A DNA stretch of 64,000 bases from Streptomyces spinosisporus (GCF_022698145.1 NZ_JALDAX010000003.1:612312-676311), one strand, 5' to 3'. Shown: positions 7,383 to 16,567, numbered from the stretch's first letter. A program made the numbers and translations. The notes: generated from the letters alone by a model not told the origin.

Positions 7383-7880
7383 ATGGGCGCCGCCAAGCCG
7401 GTCACCGACAAGGAACGCGAACGCGTCCGCCAGCTGCACGCGCAGGGCAAGGGCCGCAACGAGATCGCGAAGATCCTCGGCCGCTCTGGGCGGACGATCA
7501 GCGAGATCGCGACGGGCCTCGGGCTGTCCTTCGCCCGCGCGGGCGAGGTGCGCCAGGCGACCGAGATCCGCCAGGCCGACCTCGCCGCGCGGCGCGCAGC
7601 GTTCGCGATCAAGCTGCAGGACATCGCCGAAGCCGAGGCCGCGAAGATCAACCAGCCGCACGAGTACTGGGACTGGGGCGGCAAGGAACACGACTTCGAC
7701 ACCTACACCGCGAACGAGCCCACCCCGGGCGACAAGCGCGCCTACATGTCCCTCGTCGCCACCGCCGTCGACCGCTCCCTGAAGCTCTCCCCACCGAAGG
7801 AGGAGGGCGGCGCAGACGAGGTCGGCTCCCTGCTGGTGGGCCTCTTCGACAAGCTCCGAGCCAAGCATGGCGACCACTGA
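7383..7880 (+). CDS. terS: Terminase small subunit
   Basis: The 165-residue protein has an N-terminal helix-turn-helix at about 8-45 (VTDKERERVRQLHAQGKGRNE, then AKILGRSGRTISEIATGLGLS), the DNA-recognition module of small terminases. A charged helical region suited to oligomerisation (RQADLAARRAAFAIKLQDIAEAEA) and a C-terminal LVGLFDKLRAKHG follow. It would recognise the packaging site and recruit the large subunit. The start ATG 7383 has AGGGGG 8 bases upstream. Its 3' end overlaps the large-subunit start by 14 bases, the usual arrangement. Confidence 0.8.
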   Translation: MGAAKPVTDKERERVRQLHAQGKGRNEIAKILGRSGRTISEIATGLGLSFARAGEVRQATEIRQADLAARRAAFAIKLQDIAEAEAAKINQPHEYWDWGGKEHDFDTYTANEPTPGDKRAYMSLVATAVDRSLKLSPPKEEGGADEVGSLLVGLFDKLRAKHGDH

Positions 7881-9144
7881 GCTCGGGCTGTCCGACAAGC
7901 AGGAACGGAGCATCGCCCACTCCACCGCGTGGCTCAACGTGTGGGAGGGCAGCGTCCGATCCGGCAAGACCATCGCTTCCCTCCTGCGCTGGCTCATGTA
8001 CGTCTGGACAGCACCCGCCGGCGGAGACCTCGTCGTCGTCGGCAAGACCTACGACACCGTCGCCCGCAACGTCTTCGGCCCGTTGCAGGACCCGAACATC
8101 GTCGGCGTCCACACCGCCAAGCTCGTCTCGTACACGCGTGGTTCGAGCGTGGCGTGGATCCTCGGCAAGAAGATCGAAGTCATCACCGCCAACGATGCGA
8201 AGGCCGAAGCCCGACTCCGAGGCTTGACCGGGGCCGGCGCCTACGTGGACGAGCTGACCCTGTTGCCAAAGGAGTTCTTCAAGCGCCTCGTCGACCGCAT
8301 GTCCGTGCCCGGCGCACTGATCTTCGCCACCACAAACCCGGACAACCCCGGCCACTGGGCGAAGAAGGAATGGCTGAACCGAGCCGACGAGCTCGGCATC
8401 CGCGTCTGGCACTTCGTCATGGACGACAACCCGGGCCTGTCCGACGAGTACAAGGCCCGGATGAAGCGGAACTTCACGGGCCTGTGGTACCGCCGCTACA
8501 TCCTCGGCCACTGGGTGCAGTCCGAGGGCGCGATCTACGAGCAGTTCGACGTCAAGAAGCACGTCGTCTCCACGCTGCCGCGCATGGACCGGTGGCTGTG
8601 CGACGCGATCGACTACGGCACCGTCAACCCGTACGCCGACCTGTTGATCGGGCTCGGGGCGGACCGGAAGCTGTACGTCGTCTCCGAGTACCGGTACGAC
8701 TCCCGCCGCGAGCGGAAGCAGATGACGGATGCCGAGTACTCGCGGGCCCGCCGGCAGTGGCTCGCGAAGGTGCCGCAGCCTGGCACCAGCGTGGTCGGCG
8801 TCCAGCCGGAGTGGACGGTTGTCGACCCGTCCGCGTCGTCGTACATCGAGCAGCTGCACCGGGACAAGGTCCTCGGTGTGACGCAGGCCGACAACACCGT
8901 GCTGGACGGCATCCGCACCGTGTCCTCGCTGTTCTCGACGGAGGACCTGTACATCCACGAATCCGCTGCGGGCCTGATCGACGAGATCCCCGGCTACTCC
9001 TGGGATGACGAGGCAGCCGAGCGCGGCGACGACAAGCCGATCAAGGAGAACGACCACTCCTGCGACGCCCTCCGCTACGGCGTACGGACGACGGAATCGA
9101 TCTGGCGGCCGTACCTGCCGACGCATCTGGAGGTGGCTGCCTGA
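7867..9144 (+). CDS. terL: Terminase large subunit (PBSX-type)
   Basis: The packaging motor, 425 residues. The N-terminal ATPase has the Walker A-like GSVRSGKT at 28-35 and Walker B AYVDE with D128/E129, followed by a TTNPDNP coupling motif. The C-terminal RNase H-like nuclease shows acidic residues D249 (IDYG), D320 (VVDPS) and D400 (DHSCDALRYG). The length and motif spacing fit the PBSX/Terminase_6C group. It cuts concatemeric DNA and drives it through the portal into the prohead. All catalytic residues expected are present, so the enzyme looks active. Confidence 0.93.
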   Translation: MATTELGLSDKQERSIAHSTAWLNVWEGSVRSGKTIASLLRWLMYVWTAPAGGDLVVVGKTYDTVARNVFGPLQDPNIVGVHTAKLVSYTRGSSVAWILGKKIEVITANDAKAEARLRGLTGAGAYVDELTLLPKEFFKRLVDRMSVPGALIFATTNPDNPGHWAKKEWLNRADELGIRVWHFVMDDNPGLSDEYKARMKRNFTGLWYRRYILGHWVQSEGAIYEQFDVKKHVVSTLPRMDRWLCDAIDYGTVNPYADLLIGLGADRKLYVVSEYRYDSRRERKQMTDAEYSRARRQWLAKVPQPGTSVVGVQPEWTVVDPSASSYIEQLHRDKVLGVTQADNTVLDGIRTVSSLFSTEDLYIHESAAGLIDEIPGYSWDDEAAERGDDKPIKENDHSCDALRYGVRTTESIWRPYLPTHLEVAA

Positions 9145-9296
9145 TGCCCACCATCGAGCAGGCCTTGGCGAACGCTGCCCGGCTGCTGGAGCAGGCGGAG
9201 ATGGAAACGAACCTGGCGCTGATGGAGCGTCTCGATCAACTCGCCTGCTCGTGGCTGTCCATGGCGAGCTTGCTCATGGAGAAGGAGCGCGCCTGA
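9144..9296 (+). CDS. Small helical protein between terminase and portal
   Basis: The 50-residue product begins at an ATG overlapping the terminase stop (TGATG) and ends overlapping the next ATG. It is a single long amphipathic helix rich in Met, Leu and Glu (LLEQAEMETNLALMERLDQLA). Small genes in this position are common in Streptomyces phages. No function is known; a coiled-coil assembly factor is conceivable. Confidence 0.6.
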   Translation: MPTIEQALANAARLLEQAEMETNLALMERLDQLACSWLSMASLLMEKERA

Positions 9297-9517
9297 TGCC
9301 TGCCGAGATCACGTTGCCCGTGCACGTCCGCGTCGGCGACCACATCGAAGCCCGCTTCGGCGACATCACCGTCCAGCTGGCCGACGGAGGCGTGCCGCTC
9401 TCCGGCGTGCGCACGCAGCTGGCCGCGTTCCTGCGCGAGGCAGCGGACGTGCTGGAGAACCCGAGCGAGGACGACGACGAGCAGGAGGAGGTGCCCGATG
9501 CCCCTGCCGACAGGTGA
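9296..9517 (+). CDS. Small phage hypothetical protein
   Basis: The 73-residue product starts at ATG 9296, overlapping the previous stop, and overlaps the portal start by 20 bases. The N-terminal part alternates hydrophobic and polar residues (ITLPVHVRVGDHIEARFGDIT) as in a small beta sandwich. The C-terminal part is a helix with a strongly acidic tail. Not recognised. The tight overlaps on both sides support its reality. Confidence 0.6.
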   Translation: MPAEITLPVHVRVGDHIEARFGDITVQLADGGVPLSGVRTQLAAFLREAADVLENPSEDDDEQEEVPDAPADR

Positions 9518-11018
9518 CATGACGTGGCCTCCACCCTCCCTCGCGCCCGCCCTCGACGCCATGCACACCTGGGACACCTGGTGGTCTGGCGACCCCGACC
9601 GGTTGGAACAGCTCTACGGCGGCAGCACCGGAGGCGGACCCGACCCCAAGCGGCTCGCGCTGACCATGAGCAACGGCATGGTCGGCCGCATCGCCCGCTG
9701 GTGGTGGGGCACCCCGACCGCCCCGGGCGAACGGCGCACGAAGCTGCACGTGCCGATCGCCGGCGACATCTGCGGCGGCAGCGCCGACCTCCTGTTCAGC
9801 GAGCCACCGAAGTTCACCGTCGAAGACGAGACCACGCAGAAGCGCCTTGATCTCCTGGCCGACGACGGCATGCTGGCCACCCTCCAGACCGCTGCCGAGA
9901 TCGGTGCCGCCCTGGGGGGCGTGTACCTGCGGCCCGTGTTCGACCAGAAGCTGTCGGACCGGCCGTGGATCACAGCCGAGCACGCGGACCGGGCGTGGCC
10001 GGAGTTCATGTGGGGCAAGCTGTCCGCGGTCACGTTCTGGAAGGTGGTCCGCGAGGAGGACAGCCAGGTCTGGCGCTGGCTCCAGCGGCACGAACCAGGC
10101 GTCATCATGCACGGCCTGTACCAGGGCACGAAGGACAAGCTAGGCCGCCCCGTCCCCCTGGAGGACTCCGAGGCAACCGCGCCGTTCGCGCCCCTGGTGA
10201 ACGCTGACGGTGCGATCCCGACCGGCTACGACGGCCTCGACGTCTCGTACATCCCCAACCAGAACAGCCGACGGTGGCGCTGCAACCCGAAGCTGAAGGA
10301 CTGGGGACGCTCCGACCTCGACGGCATCGAGCCACTCATGGACTCGCTGGACGAGACATACGCCTCGTGGATGCGGGACATCCGGCTCGGCAAAGGCCGC
10401 ATCATCGTCCCCAACCAGTATCTGCAGTCCAACGGGCCCGGTCGGGGAGCGAGCTGGAACCCTGATCAGGAGGCGTACTCGGGTATCAACTCGCTGGCAC
10501 GCGCGGACGGGGCCGGGCAGCTCACCGTGGCACAGTTCGAGATCAGGGTGCAGGAGCACCAGGCGACAGCCGAGGACCTCGTGAACCAGATCCTCCGCTC
10601 GGCCGGCTACTCGGGCCAGACGTTCGGGCTCGGCGGTGACGTCGCCGCCACGGCGACCGAGGTCGTCGCGCGCGAGCGGCGTTCCATGACCACCCGCGGC
10701 AAGAAGATCCTGCGCTGGCGACCCGGGCTGGCGCATGCCGTTGAGGCGCTGCTGGCCGTGGATCAGTACGTGTTCGGCGGAGGCCTCACCCCGCAGCGGC
10801 CGACGATCGAGTTCGAGGACTCGGTGCAGGAGGATCCGCTGTCGTTGGCGAACACGGTCAACGTGCTGTCGCAGGCGCAGGCCGCATCGATCGACACGAA
10901 GGTCCGGTGGGTGCACCCGGAGTGGGACGACGACCAGGTGAAGGCTGAGGTCCATCGGATCCAGCAGGAGAACGGCATGTCGGTCCCTGACCCGATGCAG
11001 AGCGGCGAACTTCCGTGA
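9498..11018 (+). CDS. Portal protein
   Basis: The 506-residue protein sits in the canonical position after the large terminase and has the features of SPP1 gp6-like portals. The N-terminal clip and wing segments include RIARWWWGTP. A central EPLMDSLDETYASWMRDIRLGKGR segment is typical of the portal stem. Acidic helices follow near the C-terminus (DPLSLANTVNVLSQAQAASIDTK and the WDDDQVKAEVHRIQQE region). It would form the dodecameric ring at one capsid vertex through which DNA passes. Start ATG 9498 has AGGAGGTG immediately upstream. Confidence 0.85.
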   Translation: MPLPTGDMTWPPPSLAPALDAMHTWDTWWSGDPDRLEQLYGGSTGGGPDPKRLALTMSNGMVGRIARWWWGTPTAPGERRTKLHVPIAGDICGGSADLLFSEPPKFTVEDETTQKRLDLLADDGMLATLQTAAEIGAALGGVYLRPVFDQKLSDRPWITAEHADRAWPEFMWGKLSAVTFWKVVREEDSQVWRWLQRHEPGVIMHGLYQGTKDKLGRPVPLEDSEATAPFAPLVNADGAIPTGYDGLDVSYIPNQNSRRWRCNPKLKDWGRSDLDGIEPLMDSLDETYASWMRDIRLGKGRIIVPNQYLQSNGPGRGASWNPDQEAYSGINSLARADGAGQLTVAQFEIRVQEHQATAEDLVNQILRSAGYSGQTFGLGGDVAATATEVVARERRSMTTRGKKILRWRPGLAHAVEALLAVDQYVFGGGLTPQRPTIEFEDSVQEDPLSLANTVNVLSQAQAASIDTKVRWVHPEWDDDQVKAEVHRIQQENGMSVPDPMQSGELP

Positions 11019-11410
11019 CGGGGCTCGGCATCGTGCTGGCGCATCTCGCCGGGGACTACCTCATCCAGTCCGACTGGATGGCGAACGAGAAGACGAAGCG
11101 CTGGTGGCCAGCATGGGCGCACGCCGTAACGTACGGCCTGCCGTACGTGCTGGTCACTCAGTCGCCTCTCGCGCTCGTGGTCATCGTCGTCACGCACGCC
11201 GTCATCGACCGGTACCGGCTGGCCCGACACGTCGTGTGGGCGAAGAACCTGATGGCCCCGAAGACGTACCGGCACTCGTGGTCAGAGTGCTCGGGGACGG
11301 GCTATCACCAAGACCGGCCACCGTGGCTGGCCGTCTGGCTGATGATCATCGCTGACAACACGATTCACCTCGCGATCAACACGGCGGCTGTGGTGTGGCT
11401 CGGGAGGTGA
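11015..11410 (+). CDS. DUF3307 family protein in the head operon
   Basis: The 131-residue protein starts at GTG 11015 overlapping the portal stop. The LAHLAGDYLIQSDWMANEK opening, the later HAVIDRYRLAR and the ADNTIHLAIN motif match the DUF3307 family as I know it: small His/Asp-containing proteins with hydrophobic helices, found in phages and bacteria. No function is established. Its conserved place between portal and minor capsid genes suggests either a cargo gene or a capsid-assembly accessory. Confidence 0.75.
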   Translation: MTGLGIVLAHLAGDYLIQSDWMANEKTKRWWPAWAHAVTYGLPYVLVTQSPLALVVIVVTHAVIDRYRLARHVVWAKNLMAPKTYRHSWSECSGTGYHQDRPPWLAVWLMIIADNTIHLAINTAAVVWLGR

Positions 11411-11414
11411 CCCC

Positions 11415-12518
11415 GTGCCCGTCTCTCCGGCCATGTCCGAGGACCTCGCCGCAGCCGTCGCCGACCTGTACGAGGCCGCGCAAGGCGTGCTGATCCAGCA
11501 GATCCGGGACGCCCTGAACGAGGGCTGGGACAGCCCGCTGTGGGCACAGCTGAAGATGGCCCAACTCGGCACGCTCCAGTCCGCGATCAACGAAGTGATC
11601 GTGGCGCTGCAGGCGAACGCGTCCGGGGCGATCCATCAGGCCGTGGCCGAGGCCTACAACCGCGGCACACAGGCGGCCGTGGCCGAACTCGGCGCTATTG
11701 CCCCCACAGTGGCCGCGATCCCCGCCGGCTCCCACGCCGTAGACCGCATCGCGCAGTCCCTCATCGACGACACCGGGCCCGTGTATACGCGGATCCTGCG
11801 CCAGTCGACGGACGTCTACCGTGCCGTGATCGGCCGGGCCTCGGCGCCCGCTGTGCTGGGCGCGCAGACCCGGCGGCAGGCGGCACAGGCCGCACTCGAC
11901 CAGTTCGCCAACCGAGGCGTCACCGGCTTCGTCGACCGCGCCGGGCGGGCGTGGGATATGCGGTCGTACATCGAGATGGCGACCCGCAGCGCCGTTGCCC
12001 GGGCGTCCGTGGAGGCGCACACGGAGCGGCTCGGCGCGGCCGGGGTGGACCTGGTGATCGTGTCGCAGGCGCCCGAGGAGTGCCCGCTGTGTCGCCCGTG
12101 GGAGCGGAAGATCCTCGCCCGCACCGGGGCACCCGGGGTCCGGCAGGTGCAGGTGCAGCACGCCACCGAGGACGACCGGACCGTGACCGTCACGGTGGCC
12201 GGCAGCTTGCCCGAAGCACGCGCGGCCGGACTGCTGCACCCCAACTGCCGACACACGGTGTCCGCATACCTCCCGGGTGTCTCCCGCATCCCGAAGGCGC
12301 AGCCCTCCCGCGGCACCTTCGAGGACACACAGAAGCAGCGGTACCTGGAGCGGCAGGTACGGAAGTGGAAGCGGCGCCAGGACGCGGCGATGGACGATGC
12401 CGCGCGCACGGCCGCCCGGGCGCGGGTGCGCGCGTATCAGGCGAAGATCCGCGAGCTGACCGCGGACACGGGCCTGCCGCGCAAGTCGCACCGCGAGCAG
12501 ATCGCCACGGCTCGCTGA
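11415..12518 (+). CDS. Phage minor capsid protein (MuF / Phage_min_cap2-like)
   Basis: The 367-residue protein begins at GTG 11415, 4 bases after its neighbour. A long helical N-terminal half is followed by a domain with C223-P-L-C226 and H275-PNC278-R-H280, the Cys/His signature of the minor capsid protein 2 and MuF families. A basic helical C-terminus follows (RQVRKWKRRQDAAMDDAARTA). Such proteins bind the portal inside the prohead. Position after the portal and before the scaffold agrees. No toxin-like C-terminal extension of the kind seen on some MuF proteins is present. Confidence 0.85.
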   Translation: MPVSPAMSEDLAAAVADLYEAAQGVLIQQIRDALNEGWDSPLWAQLKMAQLGTLQSAINEVIVALQANASGAIHQAVAEAYNRGTQAAVAELGAIAPTVAAIPAGSHAVDRIAQSLIDDTGPVYTRILRQSTDVYRAVIGRASAPAVLGAQTRRQAAQAALDQFANRGVTGFVDRAGRAWDMRSYIEMATRSAVARASVEAHTERLGAAGVDLVIVSQAPEECPLCRPWERKILARTGAPGVRQVQVQHATEDDRTVTVTVAGSLPEARAAGLLHPNCRHTVSAYLPGVSRIPKAQPSRGTFEDTQKQRYLERQVRKWKRRQDAAMDDAARTAARARVRAYQAKIRELTADTGLPRKSHREQIATAR

Positions 12519-12561
12519 CCCCAGAGTTTCCGCCCGCCTGGCGCGGGCTGGATTGCAGTAC

Positions 12562-12586
12562 GGCTCCGCCAGGTGCGGGGCCTTTT
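12562..12586 (+). terminator. Weak hairpin with T run before the scaffold gene
   Basis: GGCTCCGC at 12562-12569 pairs with GCGGGGCC at 12575-12582 (one G-T pair), followed by TTTT. This resembles an intrinsic terminator or attenuator. In phage operons such partial terminators adjust the level of the abundant scaffold and capsid messages downstream. Confidence 0.5.
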
Positions 12587-12612
12587 CACCGACGCGCACC
12601 AGGAGTGCACGC

Positions 12613-13404
12613 ATGCAGAAGCGAACCCTCGCCCGCCACGGCTTCGGCACTGGCTGGGCACACCCCTACGCGATGGGCCCTTTCGACCCGTACCTGTACG
12701 CCGACGGCGGGGACGGAGACGACTCCGGATCCGACAACGCCGACGGTGACGACGGCGGGGACGACGACGGCCAGGACGACGACGATGCCGGCGGGACCGG
12801 CGATGACGACGGCCAGGACGACGACGCGGGCAAGCAGAAGGCCAAGCCCAAGCCACCCGCGAAGAAGGACGCCGACGAAGACCCGGCCGCGACGATCGCC
12901 CGACTCCAGAAGGAGCTCAAGGCGGCGAACGGCGAGGCTGCGAAGGCTCGCACCGGCGCCAAGAAGGCCGCAGCCGATGAGGCACGCGCCGAGATCATGA
13001 AGGAGCTCGGCAAGGTTCTCGGGCTGGTCGAGGACGACGACAAGACGCCCCCCGACCCCGCCGCGCTGAAAGCGCAGATCGAGTCCGCCACGGCGGCGCA
13101 CAGGGAGACCGCAGTCGAGCTGGCCGTGTACCGAGGTGCGTCGAAGTACGGCGCCGACCCGGATGCGCTCACCGACAGCCGGGCCTTCCTGAAGTCCATC
13201 GCCGACCTCGACCCGACTGCCGACGGGTTCGCGAAGAAGGTCGACGCCGCGATCAAGTCCGCGGTGGCCGACAACCCCAAGCTCAAGGCCGCGAGCCAGG
13301 CGCCCGCGCGCAACTCCGGCGACTTCTCCGGCAGCACGGAGAAGCCCAAGAACCAGAACAGCATCGAGGCACAGCGCGAGGCCCGCCGCAAGGCGCGCAG
13401 CTGA
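12613..13404 (+). CDS. Scaffold protein
   Basis: The 263-residue protein directly precedes the major capsid gene. Residues about 30-75 are extremely rich in Asp and Gly. The middle has a coiled-coil region (ATIARLQKELKAANGEAAKAR). A helical domain follows and the C-terminus is basic (EAQREARRKARS), as expected for a scaffold contacting coat protein. The start ATG 12613 has AGGAGTG upstream. The composition and position are those of siphophage scaffolds, which are lost or cleaved after prohead assembly. No protease gene is seen. Confidence 0.85.
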   Translation: MQKRTLARHGFGTGWAHPYAMGPFDPYLYADGGDGDDSGSDNADGDDGGDDDGQDDDDAGGTGDDDGQDDDAGKQKAKPKPPAKKDADEDPAATIARLQKELKAANGEAAKARTGAKKAAADEARAEIMKELGKVLGLVEDDDKTPPDPAALKAQIESATAAHRETAVELAVYRGASKYGADPDALTDSRAFLKSIADLDPTADGFAKKVDAAIKSAVADNPKLKAASQAPARNSGDFSGSTEKPKNQNSIEAQREARRKARS

Positions 13405-13429
13405 GCCTCCCGCTTAGAAGGAGGCCCCC

Positions 13430-14305
13430 GTGGCCAACACGTTTCTGACCCCCGACCTGATCGCCACGAGGGCGCTCGCAACGCTGTACGAGACGACCGT
13501 CATGGCGCAGCTCGTGCACCGCGACTACGACGGCGACTTCCGCGGCAAGCAGGGCGACACCATCACCGTCCGCAAGCCGGCCACGTTCACCGCGGCCGAG
13601 TTCAACCGCGGCACCGGAATCGTCCCGCAGAACGCGACCGAGTCCGGCGTGGACGTCACGCTGAACCACTTCTCCGACGTGTCGTTCAACGTCACGACCG
13701 AGCAGCTGACGCTGGAGATCGAGGACTTCGGCACGCAGCTCCTCGACCCGGCGATGGAGGCCATCGCCCAGAAGATCGACACCGATCTCCTGGCGCTGCG
13801 CTCCGACATCTCCCACACCGTCGGCAGCACCACCGGCCGCGAGCTGGACAAGCCGGAGGTCCTCATCGACGCAGGCAAGGTCCTCAACCAGAACAAGGTG
13901 CCGACAACGGACCGATCCGCGGTCGTGGGCCCGGTCACCAACGCCGACTGGCTCGACTCCGACGTCCTGAAGAAGGTCAACGAGTCGGGCGGCACTGAGG
14001 CGCTGCGGGAGGCGTACATCGGCCGCCGGCTGTTCGGCTTCGACCCGTACTGGACGCAGCACGTCACCGAGCCGGAGGAGGGCATTGCCTTCCACCGGAC
14101 CGCGTTCGCGCTCGTAATGCGTCCGCTGGAGGTGCCCCCGGGCGCCCAGGACGCGGTGATCATGAACTACAAGGGATTCGGCCTGCGCGTGGTCTACGAC
14201 TACGACATCAAGTACAAGCAGACGGTCGTCTCCGTCGACTGCCTGTACGGCACGAAGACCCTCGACGCGAACCGCGCCGTCATCCTCGAAGGCGCCGGTT
14301 CCTGA
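13430..14305 (+). CDS. Major capsid protein (P22 coat-like)
   Basis: The 291-residue protein begins MANTFLTPDLIATRALATLYETTVMAQLVHRDY and contains GDTITVRKP and a central NHFSDVSFNVTTEQLTLEIEDF beta segment. This matches the P22 gene 5-type coat family, a branch of the HK97 fold found in many actinobacteriophages. It assembles the icosahedral shell. An AGAAGGAGG ribosome-binding site precedes the start, consistent with very high expression. It is shorter than P22 coat (about 430 residues), probably lacking the inserted telokin-like domain. Confidence 0.88.
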   Translation: MANTFLTPDLIATRALATLYETTVMAQLVHRDYDGDFRGKQGDTITVRKPATFTAAEFNRGTGIVPQNATESGVDVTLNHFSDVSFNVTTEQLTLEIEDFGTQLLDPAMEAIAQKIDTDLLALRSDISHTVGSTTGRELDKPEVLIDAGKVLNQNKVPTTDRSAVVGPVTNADWLDSDVLKKVNESGGTEALREAYIGRRLFGFDPYWTQHVTEPEEGIAFHRTAFALVMRPLEVPPGAQDAVIMNYKGFGLRVVYDYDIKYKQTVVSVDCLYGTKTLDANRAVILEGAGS

Positions 14306-14357
14306 GACCCCTTCCCTGGCGAGGGCAAGGGTGATGTGGGGTGACAGGGGGGCGTCG

Positions 14358-15284
14358 ATGCGTGTCGTTGTGCTCGGCGCCCCCCGCCCGCTCCACCTCA
14401 ACCGCTGGAAGGACTGCCTGACCGAAGGCGGGACCGAGTTGGGGTGGGACATGCTCCACCTGCCCGCCCGGGACATCCCCGCTGAAGAGGTCGTGGCCGC
14501 CTGCCGTGGGGCGGACCTGCTGATCTGGGCCCGCACCCACGGCCACAACCCGACCGGCGATATCCCGCGCATGCTGTGCGCGATCGAGGACAACGGCACC
14601 GCCACGGTGGGCCTGCACCTCGACCTGTACTGGGGCATCCGCGGCCGCGAACCGCAGATCGGTATGGACCCGTGGTGGTCCTGCCAGTGGGTGTTCACCG
14701 CGGACGGCGGACACCAGGCAGAGTTCCTCGCCCGCGGTGTCAACCACCGGTGGCTGCCGCCACCGCTCGGCCGCCGCTGGCTCGGCCGCAGCAAACCGGA
14801 CCGGCGCCGCTTCCCGGGCCGGGCCGTGTTCGTCGGCAGCTACGTCCCCGGCATCCACGGCCAACACCGTGCCGACCTCCTCACCTGGGCTCAACGCCAG
14901 TACAGCTACCGCTTCCAGCAGTACGGCCGCAGCCGCCCCGTGTGGGGCGCGGACCTCGGCACCCTGTACGCCTCAGCCGAGGTCGTGCTGGGCGACTCGG
15001 CTCCGGCCGCCCGCTACTGGTCGGACCGGATGGTGTGCACGCTCGGGCGCGGGGGCCTGCTCGCGCACCCGCGCACGGAAGGCATGACGGAGCTCGGCCT
15101 CACGGACGACGTGATGCTCACCTACGAGCGCGGCGACTTCCGCGGTCTTGGCGAGCGGATCGACGCACTCACCGCTGCCCGCCGGCGGGAACTGACGGAC
15201 GCTGCGATCACGCTGGTTGAGGAGCGGCATCTGTGGGAGCACCGGCTCCGGGACATTCAGCGGGAGGTCTTCGGATGCGGGTGA
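14358..15284 (+). CDS. CgeB-like glycosyltransferase (first gene of glycan cassette)
   Basis: Using the ATG at 14358 behind a GGGGGGC site, the product has 308 residues. It opens with a Rossmann strand (MRVVVLGAP) and continues with GADLLIWARTHGHNP and HLDLYWGIRGREP. The C-terminal half has WGADLGTLYASAEVVLGDSAP and LLAHPRTEGM, the pattern of the CgeB/Glyco_trans_1_2 (GT-B) group, where the Glu/Pro-containing loop binds nucleotide sugar. It lies between the major capsid gene and the head-tail genes, overlapping the next gene by 10 bases. Expected to transfer a sugar; the acceptor is unknown, and virion protein is an attractive candidate. Confidence 0.78.
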   Translation: MRVVVLGAPRPLHLNRWKDCLTEGGTELGWDMLHLPARDIPAEEVVAACRGADLLIWARTHGHNPTGDIPRMLCAIEDNGTATVGLHLDLYWGIRGREPQIGMDPWWSCQWVFTADGGHQAEFLARGVNHRWLPPPLGRRWLGRSKPDRRRFPGRAVFVGSYVPGIHGQHRADLLTWAQRQYSYRFQQYGRSRPVWGADLGTLYASAEVVLGDSAPAARYWSDRMVCTLGRGGLLAHPRTEGMTELGLTDDVMLTYERGDFRGLGERIDALTAARRRELTDAAITLVEERHLWEHRLRDIQREVFGCG

Positions 15285-15928
15285 TCATCGCCTGTGCAGG
15301 GTCGCAAGCGAAGTGGGGCAACCACCTCGGCGTGCCCTCCCACCTGGTGCCGCTGCGAGCCCACTCCGGGGTGCCGCTGCTGTACCGCACGGTAGGGCAG
15401 GCCCGCGAGATCAGCGACGACGTGCACCTCACCTGCCCGGCCGGCGACACCCGGTACAAGATTCCCGGCGTGACGGTGCACGAGCAGGAGGGGAGCGCGC
15501 CGTCCGAGTACGCGGCGACGCGCGGCCTGTGGAACGAGGACGGGCGGACTGTGCTCCTGCTCGGCGACGTGTACTTCACTGACCGGGCCATGGAGACGAT
15601 CGCGGCCTGGCGGTCGCACACCTACCGCGTGTTCGGCCGGGCGCAATCTTCCCGGATCACGGGCACCCCGTACGGCGAGATCTTCGCCGCTTCGTGGTGG
15701 CCTGGGCAGCACACGCGGATGGACGTCCGGCTGCGGCAGGTCCACGAGTTGCGTGCCGCCCAGATCGTCACGCGGCCGCCGGGATGGATGCTGCTGCGGT
15801 CCTGGCAGCGCACACCGCTCGATCAGCACCGGGTGGATCCGGGCTGGTTCACCGAGATCAATGACTGGACGGACGACTTCGACACCGTGGCCGACTACGT
15901 ACGCCACCCAGCGACCCGAGGAGCCTGA
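15275..15928 (+). CDS. Nucleotidyltransferase-like (GT-A fold) protein
   Basis: The 217-residue protein starts at ATG 15275 overlapping the preceding gene. The N-terminus MRVIIACAGSQAKWGNHLG resembles the glycine-rich nucleotide loop of sugar-1-phosphate nucleotidyltransferases. A VPLLYRTVGQ segment follows, and LLLGDVYF (GDVY at 97-100) supplies the metal-binding Asp typical of that fold. It is shorter than most NDP-sugar pyrophosphorylases. It may provide or handle an activated sugar for its two glycosyltransferase neighbours. A glycosyltransferase role is an alternative. Confidence 0.6.
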   Translation: MRVIIACAGSQAKWGNHLGVPSHLVPLRAHSGVPLLYRTVGQAREISDDVHLTCPAGDTRYKIPGVTVHEQEGSAPSEYAATRGLWNEDGRTVLLLGDVYFTDRAMETIAAWRSHTYRVFGRAQSSRITGTPYGEIFAASWWPGQHTRMDVRLRQVHELRAAQIVTRPPGWMLLRSWQRTPLDQHRVDPGWFTEINDWTDDFDTVADYVRHPATRGA

Positions 15929-15931
15929 CCG

Positions 15932-16567
15932 GTGGCCAACGTCATGCGGGCCTTCCCCGCGCTCCTGAAGCGGCTCGGCTGGGCGCCGCAGCATCTGGTG
16001 CATGTCGGTGCTCATCTCGGCGAGGAGATGCCGTTCTACCGCGAGGCGGGCATCCCCCGGATCACTCTGGTCGAGCCGATCCCGTGGCTCGCCGAGCAGC
16101 TGCACCGCGAGCATCCGGACGTCGTCGTGCACCAGTGCGCGTGCGGGCCCGCGAACGCGTGGACGCGGCTGCACATCATGGCCCGGACCAACCTGTCGAC
16201 GCTGGCCCCACCGCAGGACATCGACAAGGTGGCGCAGACCATCGACGTGGACGTGCGCCGCCTGGACGAGGTCGCCCCCGACGCGGACGCCGCGGTCATC
16301 GACGCGCAGGGCCTGGAGCTGGACGTCCTCTACGCGGCCCCATGGGACAGCCTGCGCCTGGTCGTCGTGGAGACGTGCACGGTCGACGACCCGACGATGG
16401 CCAGCCCATACGCCGAAACGGTCGCGTTCATGGCCGGGCACGGCTTTGCTGAGGTCGACCGCTGGGTCCGCGACTACGACTGGGTCTCCAAGTGGGGCCG
16501 CGGCCCCGGCCTGGCACGGCGCGGTGGCGAAGTGCGGGACGTCGTCTTCTACCGGGAGCCTGCGTGA
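15932..16567 (+). CDS. FkbM-family SAM-dependent methyltransferase
   Basis: The 211-residue protein starts at GTG 15932, 3 bases after its neighbour. Residues 23-32 (VHVGAHLGEE) form the SAM-binding motif I, LVEPIP at 46-51 is motif II, and AAVIDAQGLELDVL is the characteristic FkbM motif. Family members usually methylate sugar or polyketide hydroxyls. In this cassette it would most simply methylate the sugar added by the adjacent glycosyltransferases. All core motifs are intact. Confidence 0.82.
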   Translation: MANVMRAFPALLKRLGWAPQHLVHVGAHLGEEMPFYREAGIPRITLVEPIPWLAEQLHREHPDVVVHQCACGPANAWTRLHIMARTNLSTLAPPQDIDKVAQTIDVDVRRLDEVAPDADAAVIDAQGLELDVLYAAPWDSLRLVVVETCTVDDPTMASPYAETVAFMAGHGFAEVDRWVRDYDWVSKWGRGPGLARRGGEVRDVVFYREPA

